Positions 8,519-17,500 of a stretch of DNA of 64,000 bases are shown piece after piece. The notes below the pieces were generated by a model. It had not been told where the DNA came from. It saw nothing but the letters and a program-made list of their open reading frames with translations, and ran no database searches. Position numbers and translations under genes: made by a program. Position 1 is the first letter of the stretch, and each line of letters starts with the position of its first letter. The stretch covers positions 1-64,000 of the forward strand of contig JAEWKK010000032.1 in assembly GCA_023386045.1 (NCBI GenBank). Reading direction: 5' to 3'. The stretch is from Bacteroidota bacterium (GTDB taxonomy: Bacteria; Bacteroidota; Bacteroidia; Chitinophagales; Chitinophagaceae).

Positions 8519-8866
8519 ATGGATATTGAGATAATTCGAAAATACTGCCTTGCACTCCCTGCAGTTACAGAAGACATTAAATGGGACAATGATCTTTGTT
8601 TTTCTGTAGGCGGAAAGATGTTTTGCGTTACCGCATTGGATCCTCCATTTGGTTGCGCTTTTAAAGTGAAGGATGAAGAGTTTGAAGAAATGAGTAACAG
8701 GGAAGGAATGAAGCCGGCACCTTATATGGCCAGGGCTCGCTGGATCAAAATATCTGATCCTTTAAAATTGACTAAAAAAGAATGGGAATTTTACCTCAAT
8801 CAAAGCTATGAACTGGTAAAAGCACGATTGACCAAAAAGCTAAAATCTGAATTAGGACTAAGCTAA
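8519..8866 (+). CDS. MmcQ/YjbR family protein
   Basis: A 115-residue protein of the MmcQ/YjbR family, with the N-terminal segment IRKYCLALPAVTEDIKWDNDLCFSVGGKMF, where the family usually has ...P...E..PFG....F.V.GK.F. Members have a double-wing fold often called DNA-binding, but cellular roles are poorly known. Length is typical. TAACTTTC, one mismatch from TAnnTTTG, ends four bases before the ATG, suggesting a very short leader. The lipoprotein gene follows after 48 bases. Confidence 0.85.
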   Translation: MDIEIIRKYCLALPAVTEDIKWDNDLCFSVGGKMFCVTALDPPFGCAFKVKDEEFEEMSNREGMKPAPYMARARWIKISDPLKLTKKEWEFYLNQSYELVKARLTKKLKSELGLS

Positions 8867-8914
8867 ACTTTCAGTTGCTTCCTTCTTATATTTAGCTTCT
8901 AAATTCAATGATCG

Positions 8915-9442
8915 ATGCTTCAGAAAAAAATCCGGATTCAATTAAGTCTTAGCAAAATCTTTATTTTCTTTTTTCTATTCATAACGATCCTGATTTCATC
9001 CTGTTCCGATAGCAAACAATCAAAGCAGGAAGATAAAAATGAATCCGGGAAGAATGATTCAACCAGTGACAAATCCAAAGAGGTGGATTATACTGCCATC
9101 TCAACCGATATCTGCGATTGTGTAACAGATGCTGAAAATTCATTGGGTTCTTCTTTTAAAAACCTGATCATTAATGCCAGCAAAGCTGATCATCCAGAGA
9201 CTGCCATACAAACAGAAATGCTCAAGATCACCGATTCTTCCGACCAGCAAAAACTAATGGAAGAATTTAAAAGCTATAAAAATTTCCAGATCGAAAGCTG
9301 CATGAAAAATATTGAAAAGAAATACCCAGGTCTGAACAAACCCAATAAGGAGCAGCAACAAAAACTTCTCGATGCCATGGAAGAAAATTGCAGCGAGTTT
9401 TCTGCTGCTGTTATGAGGATGGGGTTTCGTAATGGTGAGTAG
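8915..9442 (+). CDS. Lipoprotein of unknown function
   Basis: A 175-residue lipoprotein: hydrophobic signal FFFLFITILISSC gives a lipobox with the acylated Cys near residue 30. A Ser/Lys/Glu/Asp-rich spacer follows. The mature domain has a CDCV motif near residue 68 and two further cysteines (IESCMKN, EENCSEF), so two disulfides are possible. The architecture is common among uncharacterised Bacteroidota lipoproteins. The last codons (Asn-Gly-Glu-stop) already lie inside the 7-bp-period array, so the C-terminus may have been altered by repeat expansion. Confidence 0.75.
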   Translation: MLQKKIRIQLSLSKIFIFFFLFITILISSCSDSKQSKQEDKNESGKNDSTSDKSKEVDYTAISTDICDCVTDAENSLGSSFKNLIINASKADHPETAIQTEMLKITDSSDQQKLMEEFKSYKNFQIESCMKNIEKKYPGLNKPNKEQQQKLLDAMEENCSEFSAAVMRMGFRNGE

Positions 9443-9535
9443 GGAGTGGTGAATGGTGAGTGACTTTTGAGGGGGAATTCTATGGCAAATAGTGAATGGT
9501 AAATGGGGAAAGACGATTGGGTAGGAAGATATATG
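9431..9535. repeat. Period-7 array overlapping a stop codon
   Basis: Reads AATGGTG AGTAGGG AGTGGTG AATGGTG, then more degenerate sevens to about 9535 (GAATGGT AAATGGG GAAAGAC GATTGGG). It includes the last four codons of the lipoprotein gene. The motif is close to the reverse complement of the CACCATT motif at 203-246. Confidence 0.7.
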
Positions 9536-9610
9536 TGAATACAAGCAGGAAGGCGATCTCAGAACTTGTTAAACAGACCCTTATATACCCTTTTATACCG
9601 CTGAAAAGGT

Positions 9611-9618
9611 TACATTTG
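9611..9618 (+). promoter_or_regulatory. TAnnTTTG -7 promoter box of lepA
   Basis: TACATTTG matches the Bacteroidota -7 consensus and lies 26 bases upstream of the lepA ATG. No convincing -33 element was found. Confidence 0.45.
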
Positions 9619-9644
9619 CGCTTCCCAAAAATGGGACTTGGAAA

Positions 9645-11435
9645 ATGAAGAACATCCGGAACTTTTGCATCATCGCGCATATTGATCATGGTAAATCAAC
9701 CCTGGCCGACCGCCTCCTGCAGGTCACCAATACCATTAGTGAAAGAGAAATGATGGACCAGGTGCTGGATGATATGGACCTGGAAAGGGAAAAAGGCATT
9801 ACGATCAAGAGTCATGCGATCCAGATCAATTACAAACAGAATAACACCAATTATACCCTCAATCTCATTGATACACCCGGACACGTTGACTTCAGCTATG
9901 AAGTAAGCCGTGCCCTGGCCGCCTGCGAAGGCGTTCTGCTCCTGGTAGATGCCACCCAGGGAATACAGGCCCAAACCATTTCCAACCTTTACCTGGCCGT
10001 TGAAAATGACCTCGAGATCATTCCTGTAATCAACAAGATCGACATGGATGGCGCCATGATAGAAGAGGTGAAAGACCAGATCATTGAGCTTATCGGCTGC
10101 AAGCCGGAAGAGATCCTGCTGGCCAGCGGACGCACCGGCCTGGGTGTTGAAGCCATCCTGGAAGCTATTGTTGAACGCATTCCTCCACCAACCGGCAATC
10201 CCGATGCACCGCTGCAGGCGCTGATCTTTGACAGTGTTTTTAACAGCTTCAGGGGTATCATCGTTTATTACCGAATCCTCAATGGTGTACTGAAAAAAGG
10301 CGATAAGGTAAAATTTGTTTCTACAGATAAGGAATATGAAGCCGATGAAGTAGGTATCCTGAAACTGGGGCTGGATCCAAAATCTGAAGTTCAAACCGGG
10401 GATGTAGGTTATATCATCACCGGTATCAAAAATGCCAAAGAAGTAAAAGTGGGTGATACCATCACCAATGCGCTGAACCCAACCCAGGAACCGATCCATG
10501 GTTTCCAGGAAGTGAAGCCCATGGTCTTCGCCGGTATCTTCCCAGTGAATACAGATGAATTTGAAGAGTTACGAGACTGCATGGACAAGCTGCAGCTGAA
10601 TGACGCTTCGCTCACCTTCGAACTCGAAACCTCACAGGCGCTCGGATTTGGCTTCCGTTGCGGATTCCTGGGACTGCTCCATATGGAGATCATCCAGGAA
10701 AGACTGGAGCGTGAATTCAACCAGACCGTTATCACCACGGTTCCTAACGTTAGCTTCATTGCCTATACTACAAAAGGAGAAAAGTTCACAGTGAATAATC
10801 CGGCTGAAATGCCTGATCCTGTAAGAACGGATCATATTGAAGAACCTTTTATCAAGGCCCAAATCATCACCAAGCCCGAATATATCGGTAACATCATGAC
10901 GCTTTGCCTGGGTAAGCGTGGCATCCTCGTGAACCAGAGCTATCTTACCCAAACAAGGGTGGAACTGATTTTTGAAATGCCACTGACCGAGATCGTTTTT
11001 GATTTCTACGACAAGCTGAAATCACAAACAAGAGGCTACGCTTCTTTCGATTATTCACCTATTGGTTACCGTGAGGCGGATATCGTAAAAATGGATATCC
11101 TTTTGAATGGTGATAAAGTAGATGCCCTGAGTGCACTGATCCATCGCAGCCGTGCGCAGGATTTTGGCCGTAGGCTTTGTGAAAAGCTGAAAGAACTTCT
11201 TCCAAGGCAACAATTCCAGATTGCCATACAGGCAGCTGTTGGTGCCAAGGTTATTGCACGTGAAAATATTTCTGCGATGCGCAAAGACGTTACTGCCAAA
11301 TGTTATGGAGGTGATATCAGCCGTAAGCGCAAGCTGCTGGAAAAACAGAAAGAAGGTAAGAAGCGCATGCGCCAGATCGGAAACGTGGAAGTGCCGCAGG
11401 AAGCCTTTCTTGCCGTGTTGAAACTTGATGATTAA
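9645..11435 (+). CDS. lepA: Elongation factor 4 (LepA) GTPase
   Basis: Ribosome-associated translational GTPase that acts on stalled or misassembled ribosomes. The 596-residue length is standard. GTPase motifs are intact: G1 AHIDHGKST, G2 region EREKGITIKS, G3 DTPGHVDF, G4 NKID. Domain II, the EF-G-like domains III and V and the LepA-specific C-terminal domain follow, ending in the conserved RKRKLLEKQKEGKKRMRQIG segment and VPQEAFLAVLK. An upstream ATG at 9631 is out of frame. The gene stands alone, followed by an intergenic repeat element and convergent glycan genes. Confidence 0.97.
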   Translation: MKNIRNFCIIAHIDHGKSTLADRLLQVTNTISEREMMDQVLDDMDLEREKGITIKSHAIQINYKQNNTNYTLNLIDTPGHVDFSYEVSRALAACEGVLLLVDATQGIQAQTISNLYLAVENDLEIIPVINKIDMDGAMIEEVKDQIIELIGCKPEEILLASGRTGLGVEAILEAIVERIPPPTGNPDAPLQALIFDSVFNSFRGIIVYYRILNGVLKKGDKVKFVSTDKEYEADEVGILKLGLDPKSEVQTGDVGYIITGIKNAKEVKVGDTITNALNPTQEPIHGFQEVKPMVFAGIFPVNTDEFEELRDCMDKLQLNDASLTFELETSQALGFGFRCGFLGLLHMEIIQERLEREFNQTVITTVPNVSFIAYTTKGEKFTVNNPAEMPDPVRTDHIEEPFIKAQIITKPEYIGNIMTLCLGKRGILVNQSYLTQTRVELIFEMPLTEIVFDFYDKLKSQTRGYASFDYSPIGYREADIVKMDILLNGDKVDALSALIHRSRAQDFGRRLCEKLKELLPRQQFQIAIQAAVGAKVIARENISAMRKDVTAKCYGGDISRKRKLLEKQKEGKKRMRQIGNVEVPQEAFLAVLKLDD

Positions 11436-11499
11436 AGACTGACTGTTTGCTGGCAAGTCAATTCATTTCCCAGGCAATACTATTCTTATTATTTTTTTG

Positions 11500-11548
11500 T
11501 ACCCGGCTGTAGCAATGATTCAGCTATTGTTGCGTCGCACACTTGTAC
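11500..11548 (+). repeat. Dispersed GTTGYGTCRCWCACTTGTAC element, copy 1
   Basis: Between the convergent ends of lepA and the glycosyltransferase gene. It begins ACCCGGCT and ends TTGCGTCGCACACTTGTAC (11530-11548). The same ends and spacing recur at 29.4, 38.0, 38.2, 49.3 and 49.4 kb. Confidence 0.7.
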
Positions 11549-11558
11549 ACCGGAATGT

Positions 11559-12659
11559 CTATTCAGCTACCAACAACTGTTTCCACAATTGATAGATCTT
11601 ACCAGGGGCAAAATCAGAAATGCTTTGGCATGCAGCTGCACTCATTTGATTCAATAATGAAGGCTGATCAATCATTTCATTGATGGCACTGATCATTTCT
11701 TCTACATTTCCATCTTTTACCAGCCTTCCATTTTCATTGTCTTTGATAATATGCCTTGGCCCGGTTTCACAATCAAAAGCAACGCAGGGTAAACCATGAC
11801 TCATGGCTTCGAGTAAAACCATGGGAAAACATTCATTGCGTGAAGTCATGACGTAGATACTGCTTTGTGAATAAATAGCAGAAAGGTCAGGACCGCTTGG
11901 TGGTTGTATTTCAAATTGCTTCCCGAGGCCATTCTCGCTGATCATATTTTTCAAAGCTTCCATCATGGGACCATCACCAACGACCAGCCATTGCCAGTCA
12001 GAATGATCTTTTAAAACCTTTGGTACAATTTGAATCAGTCGGTCAATACCTTTTACCTGGCTTAACCGGGCTACCGTTAAGATTCTTTTTTTTCTAATCT
12101 CTTTATTGAATGATGATGGGCTAACAAAGTTTGGAATCACAACCGTATTGGCGCCAAGACCTGAAAATAATTTTGCTTCATCTGCATTTAGACAAATAAC
12201 AGCATTCAGCTTTGGATAGTATTTCCTAAATAGAAAATTCCAGAAACGATTTTTTTCCAGTTCATGAAAATGATGGTGTTCCCAGGCATAAACACAATAC
12301 TGATTATTCCTGTTAGCCATAGAGGCTGCAATAGATAAATGGTATTCTGTTCCAATAACCACACCCGCATTGATTTGCTTCAAAAGGGAGCGAAGCTTAT
12401 TCAGATGTTTCCAGAAAGCAATCTTTCTTGTAATCTTATTTCCCTTGCTGCTGATTCCGAAATTGAAGTCTTCGAATAAAAGCTGTACAGCAGGATCAAC
12501 AGGAAAAAAAACAGGGAGTTTTTCATCAAGAACCAGGATTGTAACCTTTTGTCCCTGTGAACTGAAAAGATTGGCTGTTTTAACCACAGCGTGTTCCGTT
12601 CCTCCTGGCTGGTCCAGTCTTGAACAAAGGAATACGATATGCAAATTTTTTCCTGTCAA
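11559..12659 (-). CDS. Glycosyltransferase family 4 protein
   Basis: A 366-residue GT-B fold glycosyltransferase. The N-terminal domain starts IVFLCSRLDQPGGTEHAVV, where the GG loop contacts the acceptor or phosphate. The C-terminal domain has RILTVARLSQVKGIDRLI, VVGDGPMMEAL and SRNECFPMVLLEAMSHGLPCVA, the E-x7-E nucleotide-sugar site of GT4. It transfers a sugar from an activated donor to the growing glycan at the inner membrane; donor and acceptor are unknown. The start is a TTG whose bases overlap the TGA of the upstream gene (TTGA), implying translational coupling. Last gene of the glycan block on this strand. Confidence 0.9.
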   Translation of the reverse strand: MTGKNLHIVFLCSRLDQPGGTEHAVVKTANLFSSQGQKVTILVLDEKLPVFFPVDPAVQLLFEDFNFGISSKGNKITRKIAFWKHLNKLRSLLKQINAGVVIGTEYHLSIAASMANRNNQYCVYAWEHHHFHELEKNRFWNFLFRKYYPKLNAVICLNADEAKLFSGLGANTVVIPNFVSPSSFNKEIRKKRILTVARLSQVKGIDRLIQIVPKVLKDHSDWQWLVVGDGPMMEALKNMISENGLGKQFEIQPPSGPDLSAIYSQSSIYVMTSRNECFPMVLLEAMSHGLPCVAFDCETGPRHIIKDNENGRLVKDGNVEEMISAINEMIDQPSLLNQMSAAACQSISDFAPGKIYQLWKQLLVAE

Positions 12660-13591
12660 AGCTTTTTGGCTAGGTTGAAGAAAAACTTTTTGATGTGCGT
12701 GCGTATGGAAGCGGAACGTTTCAATTTTATAAAGAAGCTGGTTTTTTCCCAGTCATCATACCTGCTTATAAAATCCTTCAGTTCCTGGCCTGTTGCAGCA
12801 AAGCCTTTTTCATAGGCGAGGAGATAGGGCTTTAATGCGCCATCATCGCCATTGAGAATATGTTTGATGGTTTCATGGTTAAAATGAATAAACACAACAG
12901 GATATTGGTTGTTGATCAAAACAGAGCCATCCGGCTGTTGAATCCTTCGAAAGCTTTCCATATTCCAGCTCCCGATATTACATCCCTGGTGGTGTACAAT
13001 GCCTGCTTTAGGATCTATAACAGGGATCATATCAAGATAGCGCTGGTCAACAAAAAATCCATCAGACATATTTATTTCAGTCCTGTATAAACAGGCTTTG
13101 GCCCACCATTCAAGTGAAAATGCTGCTTCTTTATTTACACCCACAAAACCTGCATTGTACAAACCAGCCAGGAAGTTCATCCTGAATTTTTCTTCGTTTT
13201 GAAAAGGATCGGTACAGGCATAATGAGGTGTTAGCAGAAAGGAATGATTTTTTAGTTTATCAAATAAGAATGAAAAGCTGCTGAATGGATGAATATCAGC
13301 ATCGAGATAAATAACGCGTTCATATTTATTTAACAGGTGCAGCAGGAATACAGGTTTTAAAGACCACCTGAGATTGTCATTAAACCCTTCGTATTTTTTA
13401 GCCAGATCTTTCGCGAATATAACATCCAGTTCACCTGGCTGGTAAAAATGTACAGGGCTTTCTTTGATTGTGAGTTCTCCTGTAACCAGTACATGCAGTT
13501 CAGTTCCCGGATCATGCTTTTGTATGGCATGATACAAACAACTGGCGAAGGGCAGGAAATCAGGTGATATGATGGTTGCAATTACCTGCAT
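12656..13591 (-). CDS. GT8-like glycosyltransferase
   Basis: A 311-residue GT-A type glycosyltransferase. It has RVIYLDADIHPFSSF, with the DxD metal/nucleotide motif, preceded by NLRWSLKPVFLLHLL, and later LYNAGFVGVNKEAAF and SDGFFVDQRYLDMIP, the arrangement seen in GT8-like and related capsule/LPS transferases. No membrane segment is seen. It sits between a GT4 gene (4-base overlap) and a GT2 gene (3-base gap). Donor and acceptor cannot be assigned. Confidence 0.82.
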   Translation of the reverse strand: MQVIATIISPDFLPFASCLYHAIQKHDPGTELHVLVTGELTIKESPVHFYQPGELDVIFAKDLAKKYEGFNDNLRWSLKPVFLLHLLNKYERVIYLDADIHPFSSFSFLFDKLKNHSFLLTPHYACTDPFQNEEKFRMNFLAGLYNAGFVGVNKEAAFSLEWWAKACLYRTEINMSDGFFVDQRYLDMIPVIDPKAGIVHHQGCNIGSWNMESFRRIQQPDGSVLINNQYPVVFIHFNHETIKHILNGDDGALKPYLLAYEKGFAATGQELKDFISRYDDWEKTSFFIKLKRSASIRTHIKKFFFNLAKKL

Positions 13592-13594
13592 GTA

Positions 13595-14527
13595 CTAAGA
13601 TTTTTTTTCAAATGTTTTCCTGATCAAAATTCCGATACCCAGGAATGGAATGGTCAGGTGCATTAATATACAATAATACAAAGGAGGAAATGAATACATC
13701 CTGAAGATGGAACGACCTGCATTTACCTGGTACTGTTTAAACAGGTGACCGGTCCAGCTGATAAAGGCTCTGGTTCTTTTAGAAAAGCTTAAAGAAAGCT
13801 TTTTCTGCATCGCAATTGAAAGCGGTAAACCTTCCTTATACAAATAGCCCTGGTGGTAAAGAGAACGGCTGCTTTCATCGGTATGCCTCCTGAAATAGTT
13901 CAGTGGCTGGCTGATAAAGTAAAAATCTCCTTTTAACAACAACAGATCCCATAGCGTCCAGTCGCCGCACCATTTATACTGACTGATCATATTGATCTCT
14001 TCATCATTGATAATTGACCTGCGAAAAACTACAGCACTGGCATTTTTAATATGGTTTTCGTGGATCATAAAATCTGAAAGAATTTCCTTCCCCGGCCGAA
14101 GTCCTTCTTTTTCAAAAAGAGTATCCCGCATAAACCATTGTTCGCCTTTTTCATTGATCCACTGGCTTTGAACACAAACCAGGGAAGCGGTTCTTTGTTG
14201 TTCAATAACAGCTGCGCAGTGTTCAAGAAAACCGGAATCTGCCTTATCATCACTTTCTGCGATCCATATCCATTCGTAGCAACTTAATTCCAGGCCCTTT
14301 TTCCATTGTTGAAAAGTAGAGCCGCTGTTATTTTCATTGTACACGATGTTGCTGACCTTTGGATGATGCCTGTATTTTTCAATGATCTCACGACTGGTAT
14401 CAGTAGACGCATCATCAAGAAGGATCAGTTCAAAATTCTGGTAGCGTTGGTTGAGTACGGAGTCTATGCGTTCAGCCAAAAAGCTGCCGTGATTATAATT
14501 GGGGACAATGACGCTGAAGCTGACCAT
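13595..14527 (-). CDS. Glycosyltransferase family 2 protein
   Basis: A 310-residue inverting GT-A transferase. The N-terminus VSFSVIVPNYNHGSFLAERIDSVLNQ and ELILLDDASTDTS bind the nucleotide. WIWIAESDD supplies the DxD-type metal site, and WCGDWTLWDLLL the acceptor-side region. A hydrophobic segment near the C-terminus (YYCILMHLTIPFLGIGILI) probably anchors it to the inner membrane. It lies 3 bases after the methyltransferase gene and 3 bases before the GT8-like gene, so all are one operon. Confidence 0.9.
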   Translation of the reverse strand: MVSFSVIVPNYNHGSFLAERIDSVLNQRYQNFELILLDDASTDTSREIIEKYRHHPKVSNIVYNENNSGSTFQQWKKGLELSCYEWIWIAESDDKADSGFLEHCAAVIEQQRTASLVCVQSQWINEKGEQWFMRDTLFEKEGLRPGKEILSDFMIHENHIKNASAVVFRRSIINDEEINMISQYKWCGDWTLWDLLLLKGDFYFISQPLNYFRRHTDESSRSLYHQGYLYKEGLPLSIAMQKKLSLSFSKRTRAFISWTGHLFKQYQVNAGRSIFRMYSFPPLYYCILMHLTIPFLGIGILIRKTFEKKS

Positions 14528-14530
14528 GGA

Positions 14531-15370
14531 TTAACTGAATCTTTTTTTGATCCATTTAAAAGGTGCCAGAAGAAACTCTCCGGTTCTATATGTCAATGTG
14601 CTCCGGATATCTGCTTCTTTTTTCATCAACGCTGCTTCCATGACATCTTCACCTGAAAACAGGCTTAGATCAGGCAGCGGAAGAATGTTATCAGAAGCCA
14701 AAGCAACCATATAAACAGCCTCCATTTCATTGGTGTCAGTTATTGTTTCAAAGCTGCCCCTGTAGCATTTTGTTTGGTCATAATTTTCAGAAGGAAGAAG
14801 CAATGAACCCGAAAAATATTTTTGCTCCAGCAGCGTCACATATTCAAAATGATTTTTTAGAAGGGATATAAATTCCTCCTTGTATAATTCCTTTTCATGA
14901 AATAGATTGGAGCTGCCGGTTTGATCAGTATACCATTTTTTATCTGGAGTGGAAATAATAAGCTGACCACCTTTCTTCAATACTCTTTTTATTTCTGACA
15001 AGAGTTCATTATGCTTACTGCTATGTTCAAGCGTTTCAAAACAAACGACGAGGTCAAATGTTTCTACATTAAAAGGAATCTGCGTGATGTCACCCTGTTT
15101 AAATTGAAGGTTGTCTGCCTTGTATTTCTTTTTGGCGAGATTGATTACCTCCTGGTCAATGTCAACACCGGTAACCCATGTTGCTTTTTCTGCCAAAAGC
15201 CTGGAGCCATAGCCATCGCCGCAGGCAATATCCAGTACCTGCTTATCCTTGGCGTATTCCATTGCAAAAGCATAGCGATGCAGGTGCTCAATGGCTACCT
15301 GTCCATGAATGCCTTTTTCCAATCTTTCACCGGTCCAAACTTTTTTCATCTGGTTTGATTGATCGTCCAT
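14531..15370 (-). CDS. Class I SAM-dependent methyltransferase
   Basis: A 279-residue Rossmann-fold methyltransferase. Motif I VLDIACGDGYGSRLL binds SAM; the acidic VTGVDIDQE follows; FDLVVCFETLEH and RVLKKGGQLIISTPD are the next conserved strands. The first 25 bases overlap the end of the Wzt-like ATPase gene, which is a large overlap and suggests coupled synthesis. In O-antigen systems using ABC export, a methyltransferase that caps the chain end sets the length and marks the polymer for the Wzt carbohydrate-binding domain. That role here is inference from context. Confidence 0.88.
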   Translation of the reverse strand: MDDQSNQMKKVWTGERLEKGIHGQVAIEHLHRYAFAMEYAKDKQVLDIACGDGYGSRLLAEKATWVTGVDIDQEVINLAKKKYKADNLQFKQGDITQIPFNVETFDLVVCFETLEHSSKHNELLSEIKRVLKKGGQLIISTPDKKWYTDQTGSSNLFHEKELYKEEFISLLKNHFEYVTLLEQKYFSGSLLLPSENYDQTKCYRGSFETITDTNEMEAVYMVALASDNILPLPDLSLFSGEDVMEAALMKKEADIRSTLTYRTGEFLLAPFKWIKKRFS

Positions 15371-16593
15371 TTTAATAAGGGCCTGATGATGCCGGGAAAA
15401 TCAGCAGGACTTAATCCACGTGCAGTGGGTGCATCCAGCACATCATGCACATGAAAAAGCAAAACATCTTTCTCATGAAGATAAATAACATGTTCAAGAT
15501 GATTGAATATGGCGCTGCTTACAAAAAAATGACCTGTATTCAGCAAATGGCCCGGAATCACTGTGGTGGCTTCGTATATGCCCTTATCGTGTGGCTGCTG
15601 GTACAATTCTGTATTGACACTATGCGAATCAAAAATATTGACGCCGTTCTCGTTATGAATATTATAACCCAACCAGAGCACATGTCCGGCTTCCATCACC
15701 TCATATCGCATCTGCAACAGTACTGGTTCATCAGCCCTGAAAACATCACGAACCGCGCCTTCCTGGTCAACCGTTTGTACAGAAAGCAGTCTCACAATTT
15801 TCTGATCTTTATTTTGCTTAACCGCCAATTCACCTGATGCTTTTCTGACCAGCGACATATAATCATTGATCACTTCCGTAGATTTACCGTCCTTCAGTAA
15901 TTCACCTTTATCTATCAATACAGCCCTGTTGCAGAGAGAAGAAATGTAACTCATGTTATGACTCACAAAAACAATCGTTCTTCCATCAGCCCTGCTTACT
16001 TCTTCCATTTTTCCAATACATTTTTTCTGGAATTCCATGTCACCTACAGCCAGTACTTCGTCTATCAATAAGATCTCAGGTTCCAAATGTGCTGCCACAG
16101 AAAATGCCAAACGCAGCTGCATCCCGCTGCTGTAATGTTTTAATGGTGTGTCTATAAACTTTTCAATGCCACTAAAGGCAATGATCTCATCCAGCCTGCT
16201 GTCTGTTTCTTTCTTTTTCAATCCAAGTATGGAAGCATTGAAATAAATATTTTCCCTTCCAGTCAGTTCAGGATGGAAGCCTGTGCCCACTTCTAGAAGA
16301 CTTGCTACCCGGCCGTATATACTGATACTTCCTTTCGTGGGTGGTGTAATGCGACTGATGATCTTGAGCAGTGTACTTTTTCCTGCACCGTTGCGTCCAA
16401 TCACTCCAATGCGATCTCCTTTTGAAATGTTGAAGCTGATATCCTTTAATGCCCAGAATTCATCCCTATGCTTCTGCTTCCCGAAAAAATTTCTTACTCC
16501 TCCTGCCAGTACATCACGAAGTGAGAGGTAGGGAGCTGCAGCATGCAAACTGAATTTCTTGCTGATACCTTCTATGTTGATCATGTTTTGCAT
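15346..16593 (-). CDS. Polysaccharide ABC transporter ATP-binding protein, Wzt-like
   Basis: A 415-residue ATPase of the O-antigen/teichoic acid exporter family. The N-terminal nucleotide-binding domain has Walker A GVIGRNGAGKSTLLK, signature HYSSGMQLRLAF, Walker B ILLIDEVLAVGD and the H-loop VSHNM. A ~150-residue C-terminal extension (about 255-415) is a Wzt_C-type beta-sandwich that in characterised systems recognises the modified end of the polymer. The ATG overlaps the last base of the permease stop (TAATG). Works with the permease to move lipid-linked glycan across the inner membrane. Confidence 0.93.
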   Translation of the reverse strand: MQNMINIEGISKKFSLHAAAPYLSLRDVLAGGVRNFFGKQKHRDEFWALKDISFNISKGDRIGVIGRNGAGKSTLLKIISRITPPTKGSISIYGRVASLLEVGTGFHPELTGRENIYFNASILGLKKKETDSRLDEIIAFSGIEKFIDTPLKHYSSGMQLRLAFSVAAHLEPEILLIDEVLAVGDMEFQKKCIGKMEEVSRADGRTIVFVSHNMSYISSLCNRAVLIDKGELLKDGKSTEVINDYMSLVRKASGELAVKQNKDQKIVRLLSVQTVDQEGAVRDVFRADEPVLLQMRYEVMEAGHVLWLGYNIHNENGVNIFDSHSVNTELYQQPHDKGIYEATTVIPGHLLNTGHFFVSSAIFNHLEHVIYLHEKDVLLFHVHDVLDAPTARGLSPADFPGIIRPLLKWTINQTR

Positions 16594-17414
16594 TATACGA
16601 TATCAGCGAAATAGGATTCGGTTTTTTTGAAATAAAATAAGCCTGCAATTGCAATTAGTAGGGAAGAGGCCAGCCCGATATAAACCATTTGTTCATTCAT
16701 GGATACTCCAAATGGATAACGAAACAATTCAATCGCGGTATTTACAGGATTCAGCGCAAATAAATATTGCAGCCAGGTTTGCTCTATGATGGTAGCAGGA
16801 TAAATGATCTGCGTGGCAAAAAAAAGAAACTGGAGAAAAAACGGCAGGGCATACCTGAAATCGCGGTACTTCACATTCAGAGCACCCAGGAGTGTTCCTA
16901 AGCCAAATGAAGAGATCAATAATACAAGGATGGCAAGGGGAAAATAAAGAATAGCCGAAATATTAACAGGCTGACCGAAGACCAGGCAAAAAATCAGTAA
17001 TACTAATAGACCAATGATAAAATCAACAAATGAAGAACAAAGTGCTGCCAATGGTATAACAAGCCGGGGAAAGTAAATTTTTTTGATGATGGAGGAATTC
17101 GTGATCATGCTTTCAGAAGCCTGCGAAACAGCATGGTAAAACAGGTTCCATAATACCAGTCCGGATAACACAAACACCTCATAACGAATGGGAGTGGAAG
17201 ATGCAATGGAAGACCTGGAAAAAACCAAAACAAATAGTAGCATCATGCCCAGTGGCTGAAGCAATGCCCATAAAATTCCCAGGATTGTTTGCTTATACCT
17301 GACTTTAATATCTCGCCAGGCAAAAAAATACAGCAGCTCCCTGTGCTGCCATAATTCTTTCAGCTGTAGGTCTATACCTTTTGTTGGCCTGATGATGTTT
17401 TTGATCTGCTCCAA
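16593..17414 (-). CDS. Polysaccharide ABC transporter permease, Wzm-like
   Basis: A 273-residue ABC-2 type permease with six hydrophobic segments and the family signature near the N-terminus, ELLYFFAWRDIKVRYKQTIL followed by GILWALLQP. It forms the channel for lipid-linked polysaccharide together with the downstream ATPase. The start is TTG with AGG upstream, since no ATG lies near the conserved N-terminus. First gene of the export/transferase operon; a terminator separates it from the secreted-protein gene upstream. Confidence 0.93.
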   Translation of the reverse strand: MEQIKNIIRPTKGIDLQLKELWQHRELLYFFAWRDIKVRYKQTILGILWALLQPLGMMLLFVLVFSRSSIASSTPIRYEVFVLSGLVLWNLFYHAVSQASESMITNSSIIKKIYFPRLVIPLAALCSSFVDFIIGLLVLLIFCLVFGQPVNISAILYFPLAILVLLISSFGLGTLLGALNVKYRDFRYALPFFLQFLFFATQIIYPATIIEQTWLQYLFALNPVNTAIELFRYPFGVSMNEQMVYIGLASSLLIAIAGLFYFKKTESYFADIV

Positions 17415-17469
17415 TAATTTACCTTGCGGGTAAAGATAAACAACGGATGGCTTTGGTGCCAGCAGCTAT

Positions 17470-17500
17470 AAAAAAAGGACGATTATCCATCGCCCTTTTT
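17470..17500 (-). terminator. Terminator overlapping the stop codon of the next gene
   Basis: On the minus strand GGGCGAT (17495-17489) pairs with ATCGTCC (17483-17477), one G-U pair, followed by seven T. The stop codon TAA at 17485-17483 sits inside the hairpin. Confidence 0.8.

Noticed and set aside
9696..10499. 267-codon frame antisense to lepA
   Set aside because: Shadow of the lepA codon structure on the opposite strand with no recognisable domain.
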